A stretch of DNA of 64,000 bases from Corynebacterium deserti GIMN1.010 (GTDB lineage: Bacteria > Actinomycetota > Actinomycetes > Mycobacteriales > Mycobacteriaceae): positions 2,046,001 to 2,110,000 of the forward strand of contig NZ_CP009220.1 of the NCBI RefSeq assembly GCF_001277995.1, in the 5' to 3' direction. Shown in pieces: positions 28,112-36,307 of this stretch. Position numbers and translations under genes: made by a program. Under the pieces are notes generated by a model. The model was not told the DNA's origin. It searched no databases and worked only from the letters and a program-made list of their open reading frames with translations. Positions within the stretch are counted from its first letter, which is position 1; each line of letters begins with the position of its first letter.

Positions 28112-28645
28112 TTATGCGTTGCGCTTTTCGTACCCCATACGTGGCTTGAAGCCCTGGGGGTGTTTGAGCTGCGCGACAGCGTCAGCGATGACCATACGGA
28201 AACGCTGGTTAGTCACAGGCATATTGGAAATTGGGAACCACGCCACCTCGACGTTTTCATCGTCGCCCACAATCGGCTGGTCGCTCTCCCCCACCACAAC
28301 GCAACGCATGGTGGTATCCATGTAGCTTGTCACATCACCGTTGTCATAAGTGACAGGGCCGACCGCACCCACCCCCAGGAGCGCCTCGACGCGGATTTCC
28401 AGGCCAGTTTCCTCCAACACCTCGCGAGTCGCTGCAACGTGCGGTTGTTCACCTGGATCAACAATGCCGGTTGGCGGGGTCCACTCGCCGTTGTCTGCAC
28501 GCTTGGCCAGCAAGACATCGGGAACCACGTGAAAAGGCGATCCCGGGGGAACATCTCGGATAATCACGGCCGTCACGGACGGGAGCCACAGCGGATCATT
28601 GCCAATCTTTTCTCGTAAGCTCACAATAAAATCTGGGATTGCCAC
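28112..28645 (-). CDS. Nudix hydrolase
   Basis: The 177-residue protein has a complete Nudix box, G-x5-E-x7-REVLEETGL, at about residues 59-81 (starting at the Gly of TGIVDPGEQ). The family hydrolyses nucleoside diphosphates linked to another group; metal is held by the box glutamates. The substrate is unclear: the protein is larger than MutT, and the segment after the box (about 95-140) has no diagnostic motif. The start is a GTG with GAGG upstream. Monocistronic, with its own terminator. Confidence 0.88.
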   Translation of the reverse strand: MAIPDFIVSLREKIGNDPLWLPSVTAVIIRDVPPGSPFHVVPDVLLAKRADNGEWTPPTGIVDPGEQPHVAATREVLEETGLEIRVEALLGVGAVGPVTYDNGDVTSYMDTTMRCVVVGESDQPIVGDDENVEVAWFPISNMPVTNQRFRMVIADAVAQLKHPQGFKPRMGYEKRNA

Positions 28646-28753
28646 GTCGCCAAGTCCTCTTTCACTACGGTTTTTCGTTTCTTTCTCAGACTACGCCAGC
28701 CGGTTTTCACACGCCTTGGCGCGGTTTATTCTTGGCCGTCTAATGTGGGGTTT

Positions 28754-29662
28754 ATGGGATTTAACACGGCTTACGACGCGCTGCGCGGGACAAAAATTTC
28801 CTTAGGACTCATGACTCCACTGGGGCCGGAACTTGGCAGAGGTGAGATGGTACCCCCGGAGCGCAGCATTGAGCTCGCGCAGTTAGCCGAACAAGTTGGT
28901 TTTACCGGTGTGTGGGTGCGCGATGTGCCACTTGCGGTACCGCAGGGCATTACTGCGTTAGAAAAGCAAGCAACTTATTTGGATGATCCTTTCTTGATGT
29001 TGGGGGCTATGGCTGCTGCTACCTCAACAATTGCCATTGGCACCGCCGCCACGGTTTTGCCACTGCGCCATCCTTTGCACGTAGCTAAATCAGCATTAAC
29101 TCTTGACCGGCTCAGCCATGGGCGGTTCGTCCTCGGAATTGGTTCCGGTGATCGCCCTGAGGAATTCGAAATCTTTGGCAAGAGCCTCGATGATCGTCGC
29201 GCCGATATCCGGTCCGGGTGGGCAACGCTGAGAGCCGCGCTTTCTCCAGATCCAGCAGAGCGGGATGCATTAACTTTCCCCCCAACTACGGCACCCACTG
29301 CTCAGATTCCCATGATTGTGGTGGGTTCAGCCCGGCAAACCGTCCAGTGGATTGCTCGAAACGCAGACGGCTGGGCAACGTACTACCGCCCCGCAGATGC
29401 CCAGGTTGGCCGTTTAGATCTGTGGAATCAAGCCCGCGGCGAAACCAATCCGCTGCTGATTTCCTCCATGGGGCTGCATTTAACGGAAACTACCACCCGT
29501 AAAGAGTTGGCGCTTGGGGTTAGCGTCGGCAGTGAGGAACTCATCCAGCATCTCCACACGATGGACTCAATGGGCATTGACCACGTCATCTTAAACATTC
29601 AAGGCCGGCCTGCTGATGAGGTTCTCCACCAAATAAGCGAAGAGGTTATGCCATACCTCTAA
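28754..29662 (+). CDS. Luciferase-like (LLM class) flavin oxidoreductase
   Basis: The 302-residue protein has the bacterial luciferase-like TIM barrel: N-terminal substrate loop (ISLGLMTPLGPE), the AEQVGFTGVWVRD segment, the TAATVLPLRHPLHVAKSALTLDRLSHGR core signature and a VVGSARQTVQWIARNADGW segment for the flavin phosphate. Such enzymes use FMN or F420; which one cannot be told here. The ATG at 28754 has TAATGT ending seven bases upstream, giving a leaderless start; a GTG at 28745 would place the start inside the -10. Confidence 0.85.
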   Translation: MGFNTAYDALRGTKISLGLMTPLGPELGRGEMVPPERSIELAQLAEQVGFTGVWVRDVPLAVPQGITALEKQATYLDDPFLMLGAMAAATSTIAIGTAATVLPLRHPLHVAKSALTLDRLSHGRFVLGIGSGDRPEEFEIFGKSLDDRRADIRSGWATLRAALSPDPAERDALTFPPTTAPTAQIPMIVVGSARQTVQWIARNADGWATYYRPADAQVGRLDLWNQARGETNPLLISSMGLHLTETTTRKELALGVSVGSEELIQHLHTMDSMGIDHVILNIQGRPADEVLHQISEEVMPYL

Positions 29663-29709
29663 ACCTCAAATACCGACCCTTGGGGAAGATACCGGGCTAT
29701 GGTGGCATC

Positions 29710-30057
29710 ATGTCGAACGATCACCCCTACTCCCCCGCAAAACGCGCCGGACAACTCATCTTCGTTTCCGGCGCCCTTTCTGTTGATCACAACTACCAGC
29801 CCGTCAAGGGCAGAAAAGAAGCTGTCGACGCAGTCCTTGAACGCATGCGCGAACGCCTTGCTACTGAAGGCGGAAAGTTAAGCGACGTTGTGAAGCTCAC
29901 CTACTTTGTAACCGATGTTAGTTTGCGTGAGGAATGCAACGATCAATTCCGAGAGCACTTCTTGGATGCTCGCCCGGCGCGATCCTTTGTCGAAGCCTCT
30001 GCCCTGCCCTATGGTGCCACTGTCGAAATCGATGCCATCGCGATGCTCCAGGACTAG
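29710..30057 (+). CDS. RidA family protein
   Basis: The 115-residue protein has the RidA/YjgF fold signature: FVSGALSVD near 22-30, the middle segment GKLSDVVKLTYFVTDVS and the C-terminal PYGATVEIDAIAML. RidA proteins deaminate reactive enamine/imine intermediates formed by threonine dehydratase and similar PLP enzymes, but the catalytic Arg that defines RidA is not in the usual position (PARSFVEASALPYGA), so it may belong to a Rid1-7 subgroup without that activity. The ATG at 29710 has TATGGT ending six bases upstream, so the gene is probably leaderless. thrC lies convergent next to it. Confidence 0.83.
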   Translation: MSNDHPYSPAKRAGQLIFVSGALSVDHNYQPVKGRKEAVDAVLERMRERLATEGGKLSDVVKLTYFVTDVSLREECNDQFREHFLDARPARSFVEASALPYGATVEIDAIAMLQD

Positions 30058-30060
30058 CGG

Positions 30061-30090
30061 GCCCAGCTTTCGGCCCAGCTTTCGGCCCAG
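30061..30090 (+). repeat. Short tandem repeat between RidA gene and terminator
   Basis: GCCCAGCTTTCG is present twice in a row, followed by a partial third copy (GCCCAG), just after the RidA stop. Confidence 0.85.
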
Positions 30091-30098
30091 TTACAAAA

Positions 30099-30143
30099 AG
30101 CTGGCTGGTTCCCACATCCAGGTGAGGTGGGAACCGGCCAGCT
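30099..30143. terminator. Bidirectional terminator between the RidA gene and thrC
   Basis: Arms 30099-30115 and 30127-30143 pair over 17 bases with one G-T mismatch. The A-run before it gives TTTTTG on the minus strand; it serves thrC best. Confidence 0.8.
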
Positions 30144-30164
30144 AAGTGTATGCAAGCAGGGGGC

Positions 30165-31610
30165 TTACTTTACTTCTGTCGTAGCAATCGACTCGACGAT
30201 GAACGACTTCACCGCATCAACATCATTTGGCAGATCGGTGACCTTGAATGGCGCATCCATGATGGTCTTAAAACGCTCAGGGATTTCTGGTGCGTCGCCG
30301 ATGGCCTCTTCGATGGTTTCAGCGAACTTTACAGGCAGCGCAGTTTCCAAAACGATGATCGGGGTCGAAACCTCGTCTCGCCACATGCGAGCGACGTGGA
30401 CGCCGTCAGCGGTGTGAGGATCAATGAGGACTCCCAGACGCTTGTTAATATCGGCGATGGTCTCCACACGGTTGCTGTGGGAGGATCGACCGGATGCGAA
30501 ACCGTACTCATCGGATGCCTTGGCAAAGTTGGGGTCATCTGCCAAAGAGAATCCGCCTTCACGGACCTGGGTGCCAAAAAGATCATTCACGCGTGCTGCG
30601 TCGCGTCCGAGCAAGTCAAAGATGAATCGCTCGAAGTTGGAGGCACGGGAGATATCCATGGATGGGGAGGACGTCTCGAAGGTGTCCTCGGAGCTGCGCA
30701 CCCGGTAGTCGCCGGTGCGGAAGAACTCATCAAGCACATCGTTTTCGTTGGTGGCAACGATGAGGCGATCGATGGGCAGACCCATTTGACGCGCGATGTG
30801 GCCAGCACAGATGTCACCGAAGTTTCCGGTTGGGACAGAGAAGCTCACCTTCTCATCATTGCTGGAGGTGGTGCGGATCCAGCTGGAAACGTAGTACACA
30901 ACCTGAGCCATTAGGCGCGCCCAGTTAATGGAGTTGACAGCACCAATACGATTGTCGCGCTTGAAGTCTGCATCAGCAGACACAGCCTTCACCACGTCTT
31001 GGCAATCATCAAACACGCCGTCGAGGGCAATGTTGAAAATGTTGGGATCATCGAGGCCAAACATCTGCGCCTGCTGGAATGGGGTCATGCGGCCCTTAGG
31101 GGTGAGCATGAAAACGCGGATGCCCTCGCGGCCACGCATGGCGTACTCGGCGGATGAACCAGTGTCGCCTGAAGTTGCCCCAAGAATATTGATGGTTTCA
31201 TCTCGCCTGCGCAGCTCGTATTCAAACAGTTCACCAAGCAGCTGCATGGCCATGTCTTTAAAGGCTGCGGTGGGGCCTTCGGAAAGGTGGCCTAAGAAGA
31301 TGTTGTTTTCCAGTTCTGTCACTGGAACAATATCTTCACTACTGAACTTGGGGTAAGTGTAGGCGCGCGCGGTAATTTCCTTGATGTCGTCAAGTGGAAT
31401 GTCGTCGACAAAAAGGGAAATAACTTCCGCAGCGAGTGCTGCGTAGCCTTCCTTGGTTAATACATCGCGCCACTTGGTCAGGGTCGCATCATCGAGCTGA
31501 GGGTACGTTGCAGGCAGGTAGAGGCCACCGTCTGGTGCTAGTCCTCCCAGCAAGATGTCGCTGAAGCGGGCGGGGGTACGGCTGGAATCACGCGTCGAAA
31601 TGTAGTCCAC
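30165..31610 (-). CDS. thrC: Threonine synthase
   Basis: The 481-residue PLP enzyme converts O-phosphohomoserine to threonine. The PLP lysine is K118 in GPTAAFKDMAMQLLG, the phosphate-binding loop is LGATSGDTGSSAEYA (about 151-165) and the SVPTGNFGD segment follows. Length and N-terminus (MDYISTRDSS) fit the long bacterial class, as in C. glutamicum. The GTG start at 31610 has TAAGGT ending seven bases upstream and no ribosome site, so it is probably leaderless. It is unlinked to hom-thrB, as is known for this species. Confidence 0.96.
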   Translation of the reverse strand: MDYISTRDSSRTPARFSDILLGGLAPDGGLYLPATYPQLDDATLTKWRDVLTKEGYAALAAEVISLFVDDIPLDDIKEITARAYTYPKFSSEDIVPVTELENNIFLGHLSEGPTAAFKDMAMQLLGELFEYELRRRDETINILGATSGDTGSSAEYAMRGREGIRVFMLTPKGRMTPFQQAQMFGLDDPNIFNIALDGVFDDCQDVVKAVSADADFKRDNRIGAVNSINWARLMAQVVYYVSSWIRTTSSNDEKVSFSVPTGNFGDICAGHIARQMGLPIDRLIVATNENDVLDEFFRTGDYRVRSSEDTFETSSPSMDISRASNFERFIFDLLGRDAARVNDLFGTQVREGGFSLADDPNFAKASDEYGFASGRSSHSNRVETIADINKRLGVLIDPHTADGVHVARMWRDEVSTPIIVLETALPVKFAETIEEAIGDAPEIPERFKTIMDAPFKVTDLPNDVDAVKSFIVESIATTEVK

Positions 31611-31745
31611 GGCAATAACCTTATCTCAAGGGGTGACACAATACTCCCCCACTCTGTCTCAAATTTCCGATTTGGGGTGACTTCCCACACTCAATCCCCT
31701 AGAGTGTTGCTGATCACTACCACTGCAGTTGAGGATGTACCGATC

Positions 31746-31976
31746 ATGCCAGCACCTGAAAACACCACCGCGCATTCCATCAATGTTCCCGTAAATGAGC
31801 GCTCAGGAAAGCCCTTGACTGCTGTTGAGCTCCTCGATCCAGTGCCAGTATCCAAGTGGAATCTGTACGTTCTCATTGGTTGCACCGCTCTGGTTGTGTT
31901 GTTGATTCTTCTGGGACCATGGTTGTACCCCTATGTTGCTGATTTCACCGAGAACGCGTGGAGCCAATTTAAGTAG
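31746..31976 (+). CDS. Small single-pass membrane protein, unknown
   Basis: The 76-residue protein has a hydrophilic N-terminal half (about 1-38), one membrane helix (about 40-62) and a short polar tail. GAGGA lies about 12 bases before the ATG at 31746. The ORF is open upstream to 31677, but those codons give an unlikely N-terminus. Function not recognised. It is divergent from thrC. Confidence 0.62.
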   Translation: MPAPENTTAHSINVPVNERSGKPLTAVELLDPVPVSKWNLYVLIGCTALVVLLILLGPWLYPYVADFTENAWSQFK

Positions 31977-32133
31977 ACAACGTTTCCGCCACCCCCTTTT
32001 AGGGACTAGTGAATGGCAACCAGGTGACTGAGCACTCACCTGCTGTTTTGGTACAAATTCCTCACGATTTACCGCTGTTGGGGAATCCAAGTACCGACAA
32101 TTGCCGGTCAGAGGTCTACCCTGTTCCTTTGTG

Positions 32134-33525
32134 AAGAACAACGATCAACAGCCTTCGCCCACCTCAGGACCGAATCATAAGCCCCATCCCCGCGAAAAAA
32201 TTACGTCCCGCGCTCTCGTAGTGTGGGCCGCTGCTTGTTTGGTGTACATGGCGGCAGTCACCAGCCGAACCAGCTTCGGCGTGGCGGGCGTGGAAGCGAT
32301 TGATCGTTTCCAGGTGGACGCCACCCGAATCGCGGTATTTACCTCTGTCCAGGTTGGTGTTTACGCGTTTTCGCAGATCCCGATGGGTTTGTTGATCGAT
32401 AAGTTTGGTCCCCGTAATCTGCTGGCCGTGGGCGCGTTGGTGATGGGCGCCGGCCAGATCATTTTGGGCTTGACTGATATTTATGGCGTGGCCATTCTTG
32501 CACGTGTGCTTATCGGTGCTGGCGACGCATCAGTGTTCCTCTCTGTTATGCGTATTTTGCCATTTTGGTTCCCGCTCAAGCACACGCCTATTTTCACCCA
32601 GCTCACCACGGGCTTGGGGCAGATGGGTCAGTTTATTTCTGCGGTTCCGTTTATGGCATTACTTGGCGCGCAGGGCTGGATTGTCGCGTTTGTGAGCCTA
32701 GGATCTGTTGTTGCGCTGATTGCCATTGCAGCGCTTGTGGTTGTTCGGGATACTCCGGAAAAGCTTCAGAAACAGCCAAAAGCACCAGCGGACGCTCTCG
32801 CCGCAACCGAGGGAAAGACCCAACCCGCACAGACCGATTCCACTCCAGTCAAACCTAGTTTGCGCACTAGTTTGAAGTTGATCATTCGCAATCCGCTGTG
32901 CTGGCAAGGCTTTTTTATTCACTATGTCCTCATGGTGTGGCAGAACGTCTTCGCCCTGATGTGGGGCGTGCCGATGATGACGCTGGGCATGGGGCTTTCC
33001 TCCACTCAGGCTGGTTTAGTACTGAGCGTCAACACCTTGTGCATGGTTATTGCAGGACCAATCATTGGCATTATTTCGGCGCGCACGGGATACCGTCGCG
33101 ACGTAGTGGCCATTGGACTGTCTTTCCTTCAAGCTGGTGCATGGCTTGTTTTCATGCTCTCTGGCGCACCACGCGGACTGCTGGCGATGATCTTGGTCAA
33201 CATCGCCCTCGGCCTCACCACCCCGGCATCTGGATTCGGTTTCGACTCCATCCGTGAACGCCTTGATCGCACCATCTTGGCAGCAGGCACAGGCTTAGCA
33301 AATATGGGTGGTTTCTTGTCAGCAATGTTCGCGGCACAGATCGTTGGTGCGCTACTCGACCACAGTTCGCATGGTAACACTTATACCTGGCATGACTTCC
33401 GCTTTGCCTTCATCGCTGTATTTGTTACGTGGGCTCTCGGAGTGACGGGCTTTGTTATCGCTCGTCTGAAAGGTGGCCCTGGCCGACGCATCGTCGCTCA
33501 GATTCGGCACACAAAGGATCACTAG
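32134..33525 (+). CDS. Major facilitator superfamily transporter
   Basis: The 463-residue protein has 12 predicted helices with a central polar loop (about 205-240, Lys/Ala/Pro/Thr-rich). The A-type loop motif after helix 2 is visible (GLLIDKFGPRNLL) and repeated in weaker form in the second half (GIISARTGYRRD). The substrate cannot be read. The GTG at 32134 follows a TACCCT -10-like box by eight bases; the ATG at 32101 lies upstream of that box and is rejected. A decayed paralogue follows directly. Confidence 0.85.
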   Translation, partial: KNNDQQPSPTSGPNHKPHPREKITSRALVVWAAACLVYMAAVTSRTSFGVAGVEAIDRFQVDATRIAVFTSVQVGVYAFSQIPMGLLIDKFGPRNLLAVGALVMGAGQIILGLTDIYGVAILARVLIGAGDASVFLSVMRILPFWFPLKHTPIFTQLTTGLGQMGQFISAVPFMALLGAQGWIVAFVSLGSVVALIAIAALVVVRDTPEKLQKQPKAPADALAATEGKTQPAQTDSTPVKPSLRTSLKLIIRNPLCWQGFFIHYVLMVWQNVFALMWGVPMMTLGMGLSSTQAGLVLSVNTLCMVIAGPIIGIISARTGYRRDVVAIGLSFLQAGAWLVFMLSGAPRGLLAMILVNIALGLTTPASGFGFDSIRERLDRTILAAGTGLANMGGFLSAMFAAQIVGALLDHSSHGNTYTWHDFRFAFIAVFVTWALGVTGFVIARLKGGPGRRIVAQIRHTKDH

Positions 33526-33540
33526 AGTTGGAATGGGCAC

Positions 33541-34832
33541 CTAGTTGGGCATCAACGACGCAAACAAAGCATCTTCCACGGCATTTATTGTGTGGCTTGC
33601 TGCGATGTGAGCGTAAATCGTGGCAATTACCGGCCGAACATCGTTTGGTGTGGCTGGCGTGCGTGCGATTGAGCGTTTTGAGATGGATGCGTCGCGTCTT
33701 GCGGTGTTTACCTCGGTCCAGGTCGGTGTGTATGGCTTAGCCTAGATTCCGATGGCATGCTGGTGGATCGATTCGGGCCCCGGAAATTGCTGTTCGCCGG
33801 AGCCCTCATTATGGCAGTGGGCCAGCTTATCCTCGGTTTTACTGATTCTTACGCACTCGCTATTTTTGCGCGTGTGCTCATTGGGGTGGGCGATTCCTCT
33901 GCGTTCTTGTCTGTGATGCGACTTCTTCCTTCATGGTTCCCGTTGAAGTGGGCGTCGATTCTCCAGCAGCTCACGGGTGCGTTGGGATTTATCGGGCAGT
34001 TCGTCTCTGCCGTCCCGTTCCTGCACATGCTCAACACCATTGGTTGGACGGTGTCGTTTGCCTCTCTGGGTGCCTCGGGCATCATCGTGGCATGTGCTGC
34101 AGCAGTGGTTGTTCGTGACGAGCCTGCGAGCACGGCGCAGGTGTGGCCGGCGCAGCCGGAGGCGTCGACAAGCAAACAACCGTGTTTTGCAGCCAACCTT
34201 AAATATGTCGTGACCAGCCTATATTGCTGGCAGGACCTTTTAATCACTGGGTGAGCATGGGGCCGGTGATGGTGTTTTTGCTGCTGTGGGGCGCCCCGAC
34301 GTTGACGCTGGGGCTGGGTATGTTCAGCGCCAATGTGGGTACGGTATTGACCATCTTTGCCATCGCAACTGTGATTACTGGGCCGCTTTCGGGCTTTGTA
34401 TCGGCGCGACTAGGCTCCAAGCGCGCGATAATCGGATTTATTACACCGATGATCCAGGCTGCGCTGTGGATTGCGCTCTTCACCCTTGCAGACAAGGTGA
34501 GCTTTCAGTTAGGACTGGTCAGCGCGATTATGTTCGCTATTTCCTTCAGCTCCCCCGTGGCCAATTTCGGTTTTGATACCATCCGCGAGCGCCTGGATCG
34601 GCACGTCATGGTCGCGGGCACCGGTATAGCCAACATGGGTGCGTACAGCTGCGCGATGCTGGACACGCAGCTCATCGGCGCGCTTCTGGACTGGTATGCC
34701 GACGGCCATGCCTATACCTGGTCTGATTTCCAGGTGGCGTGGCTGGGGCTTGGTGCGGTGTGGGTGGCGGGCATGATCGGGCTTGCGGTGTGCCTATACC
34801 TTCAGCACAAACAGAGGCGTCAGGGCGCCTAA
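33541..34832 (+). pseudogene. Decayed tandem copy of the MFS transporter
   Basis: The stretch aligns codon by codon with the intact MFS gene just upstream (for example GRTSFGVAGV, FTSVQVGVY, FLSVMRLLPSWFPLK, GFDTIRERLD). It is broken by in-frame stops TGA at 33608, TAA at 33614 and TAG at 33743, a one-base loss near 33755-33765, and a second one-base loss near 34235 in a T-run. Two open pieces remain (33757-34254 and 34224-34832), covering most of helices 2-12. Divergence from the intact copy is large, so the duplication is old. The left boundary is approximate. A copy of the dispersed 12-bp motif lies at 34162 in the central loop region. Confidence 0.9.
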
Positions 34833-34868
34833 AAAGACGCTTGTCGACGCTCCCCTCCCCGTCTCCTG

Positions 34869-35363
34869 CTAAAACCGGGGTCCGCGGTTGTTAGGGCCGA
34901 AGGGTCCGAATGGACCAAACGGGCCACCAAATCCTCCACCGAAATCTCCGAAGTTACCGTATCGTCCGCGTCGTTCACGATTGCCCTGGCTGGCTGCACC
35001 GTTGATGGCATCGATGACACCGTTGACGAAGTTGTTTACTCCTTCTTTGATGTCTGCAACTGAATCATCGTCAAACTTGCTGTGAGCACCGGCACGACGT
35101 TCTTGAATGTCCTCATCATCAATGAGATCCTCGGCGTAGATCGGACCGTCGAGCTCGGGGCCGTCAAGTTCCAGCTCGGCTTCATCGAATCGATCAAAGA
35201 CGTCATCAAATTGAAGGTCTCCATCAAACTCCAAGTTGAGGATGCCGTCTTCAAACTTCAGCTTCTCATCGGGATCAATTCCCAAACGATGGGCGTAACC
35301 AATAACTGCGGATAGCTCGGCGAATGTTGCTTCTGACAAATCAATGGACAATTTGATGGCCAT
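34869..35363 (-). CDS. Acidic protein with Gly/Phe/Pro-rich tail, unknown
   Basis: The 164-residue protein has a folded-looking N-terminus (about 1-45), a very acidic middle (about 45-105; Asp/Glu/Leu/Phe repeats such as ELELDGPELDGP), a short helical segment (NNFVNGVIDAING) and a C-terminal tail of Gly, Phe, Pro and Asn (GGPFGPFGPFGPN). No signal peptide or membrane segment. The tail resembles low-complexity regions that drive self-association. I do not recognise the family; it may be restricted to corynebacteria. Upstream on the minus strand the leader carries GGAATC close to the ATG. Confidence 0.75.
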   Translation of the reverse strand: MAIKLSIDLSEATFAELSAVIGYAHRLGIDPDEKLKFEDGILNLEFDGDLQFDDVFDRFDEAELELDGPELDGPIYAEDLIDDEDIQERRAGAHSKFDDDSVADIKEGVNNFVNGVIDAINGAASQGNRERRGRYGNFGDFGGGFGGPFGPFGPFGPNNRGPRF

Positions 35364-35492
35364 GGTGGATTCCTATCGTGAAGAGAGTGTGTGTGCTTAT
35401 CTCCGACGATACGTACCTTTATCCAGGGCGTAAACCACTTAGGGGCAAAGATCAGGGTACTCCCCGAAACTTTGCCAACACTTCATGGGATT

Positions 35493-36143
35493 TTAATCAA
35501 GAGACTTGAAAACCTGCTGGTTGAACCTAAAAGCATCCGATGCTTCTGCCATTAATGCGGCTCGTTCCGCCTCGCTCAAGGTCAGTGCATTGAGGTGATC
35601 CCGGTAGTTGTCTTTGTAGGGTTTGAGCTTGCCGAGATCATCAAAACGGTAGAAGGACAACGCTGCATCTTCGACGCCATATTCGCGGTTCACCATGCGT
35701 GCAATTATCTGTCCTCCAGATAGGTCTCCAAGGTAACGCACGTAATGGTGAGCTACTAGTCGGGGAAAATCTTGGGCCTCGCCGATTTCATCCAAACGCT
35801 CGATGTAGACAGCTGTTGCCTCGGTTGCTTCTACGGCATTACGCCAGTTGGGATTGCCGTGCAAGGCGTCGAGGTCGTTTTCTAAAGCCTGCTTGCGCTC
35901 AAGGCGAGGATCGATAAGAGTTACCGCGCGTGGATCTGCCGCACATGCGCGGGCCGCCGCTTCCAGGGCGGTGTAGAACAACCAGGACTGCTCCTGCAGG
36001 CGAATAAACGCGTCCGCGGTGAGCTCACCTTTGAGCAGGCTGTTCATAAAGGTGGAATGTTCGGCCTCCTCGTGGGCTTGAGCGGTATGGGTACGCAGAT
36101 CCTCGGACAGTGAGGAGGTGTTGTGAAGGGTGGTACTTGTCAT
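35493..36143 (-). CDS. hmuO: Heme oxygenase
   Basis: The 216-residue protein degrades heme to biliverdin, CO and iron. The proximal heme ligand is His24 in AQAHEEAEHSTFM, and the distal helix motif GDLSGGQIIARMV is intact, as in C. diphtheriae HmuO. I chose the ATG at 36143 because the protein then matches the family; the ORF runs open to 36209. A DtxR-like box overlaps the upstream region, so iron repression is likely; HrrA control by heme is known for this gene in C. glutamicum. Confidence 0.94.
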   Translation of the reverse strand: MTSTTLHNTSSLSEDLRTHTAQAHEEAEHSTFMNSLLKGELTADAFIRLQEQSWLFYTALEAAARACAADPRAVTLIDPRLERKQALENDLDALHGNPNWRNAVEATEATAVYIERLDEIGEAQDFPRLVAHHYVRYLGDLSGGQIIARMVNREYGVEDAALSFYRFDDLGKLKPYKDNYRDHLNALTLSEAERAALMAEASDAFRFNQQVFKSLD

Positions 36144-36213
36144 GGAAGCGGAGTCCTCGGCGTGATGTGTTGACGGGAGACATGGGCGATCGACTACAGG
36201 GACCGCCAATTAG

Positions 36214-36232
36214 TAAGACAAGCCTAACTTAG
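36214..36232 (-). promoter_or_regulatory. DtxR-like box upstream of hmuO
   Basis: TAAGACAAGCCTAACTTAG agrees with the 19-bp DtxR consensus at about 13 positions, including an intact GCCTAAC half. It sits about 70 bp upstream of the hmuO ATG. Confidence 0.6.
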
Positions 36233-36307
36233 GGTACCCACACCTACTATCGTCCCTAAGTTTGAGAAATCCACTGACTTTTGTCGAAACCCTCCCACAG
36301 GTGCGCC

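Noticed and set aside
33541-34832. Two separate small transporters
   Set aside because: Both pieces align in order to one MFS gene, broken by stops and frameshifts, so one pseudogene is the better reading.
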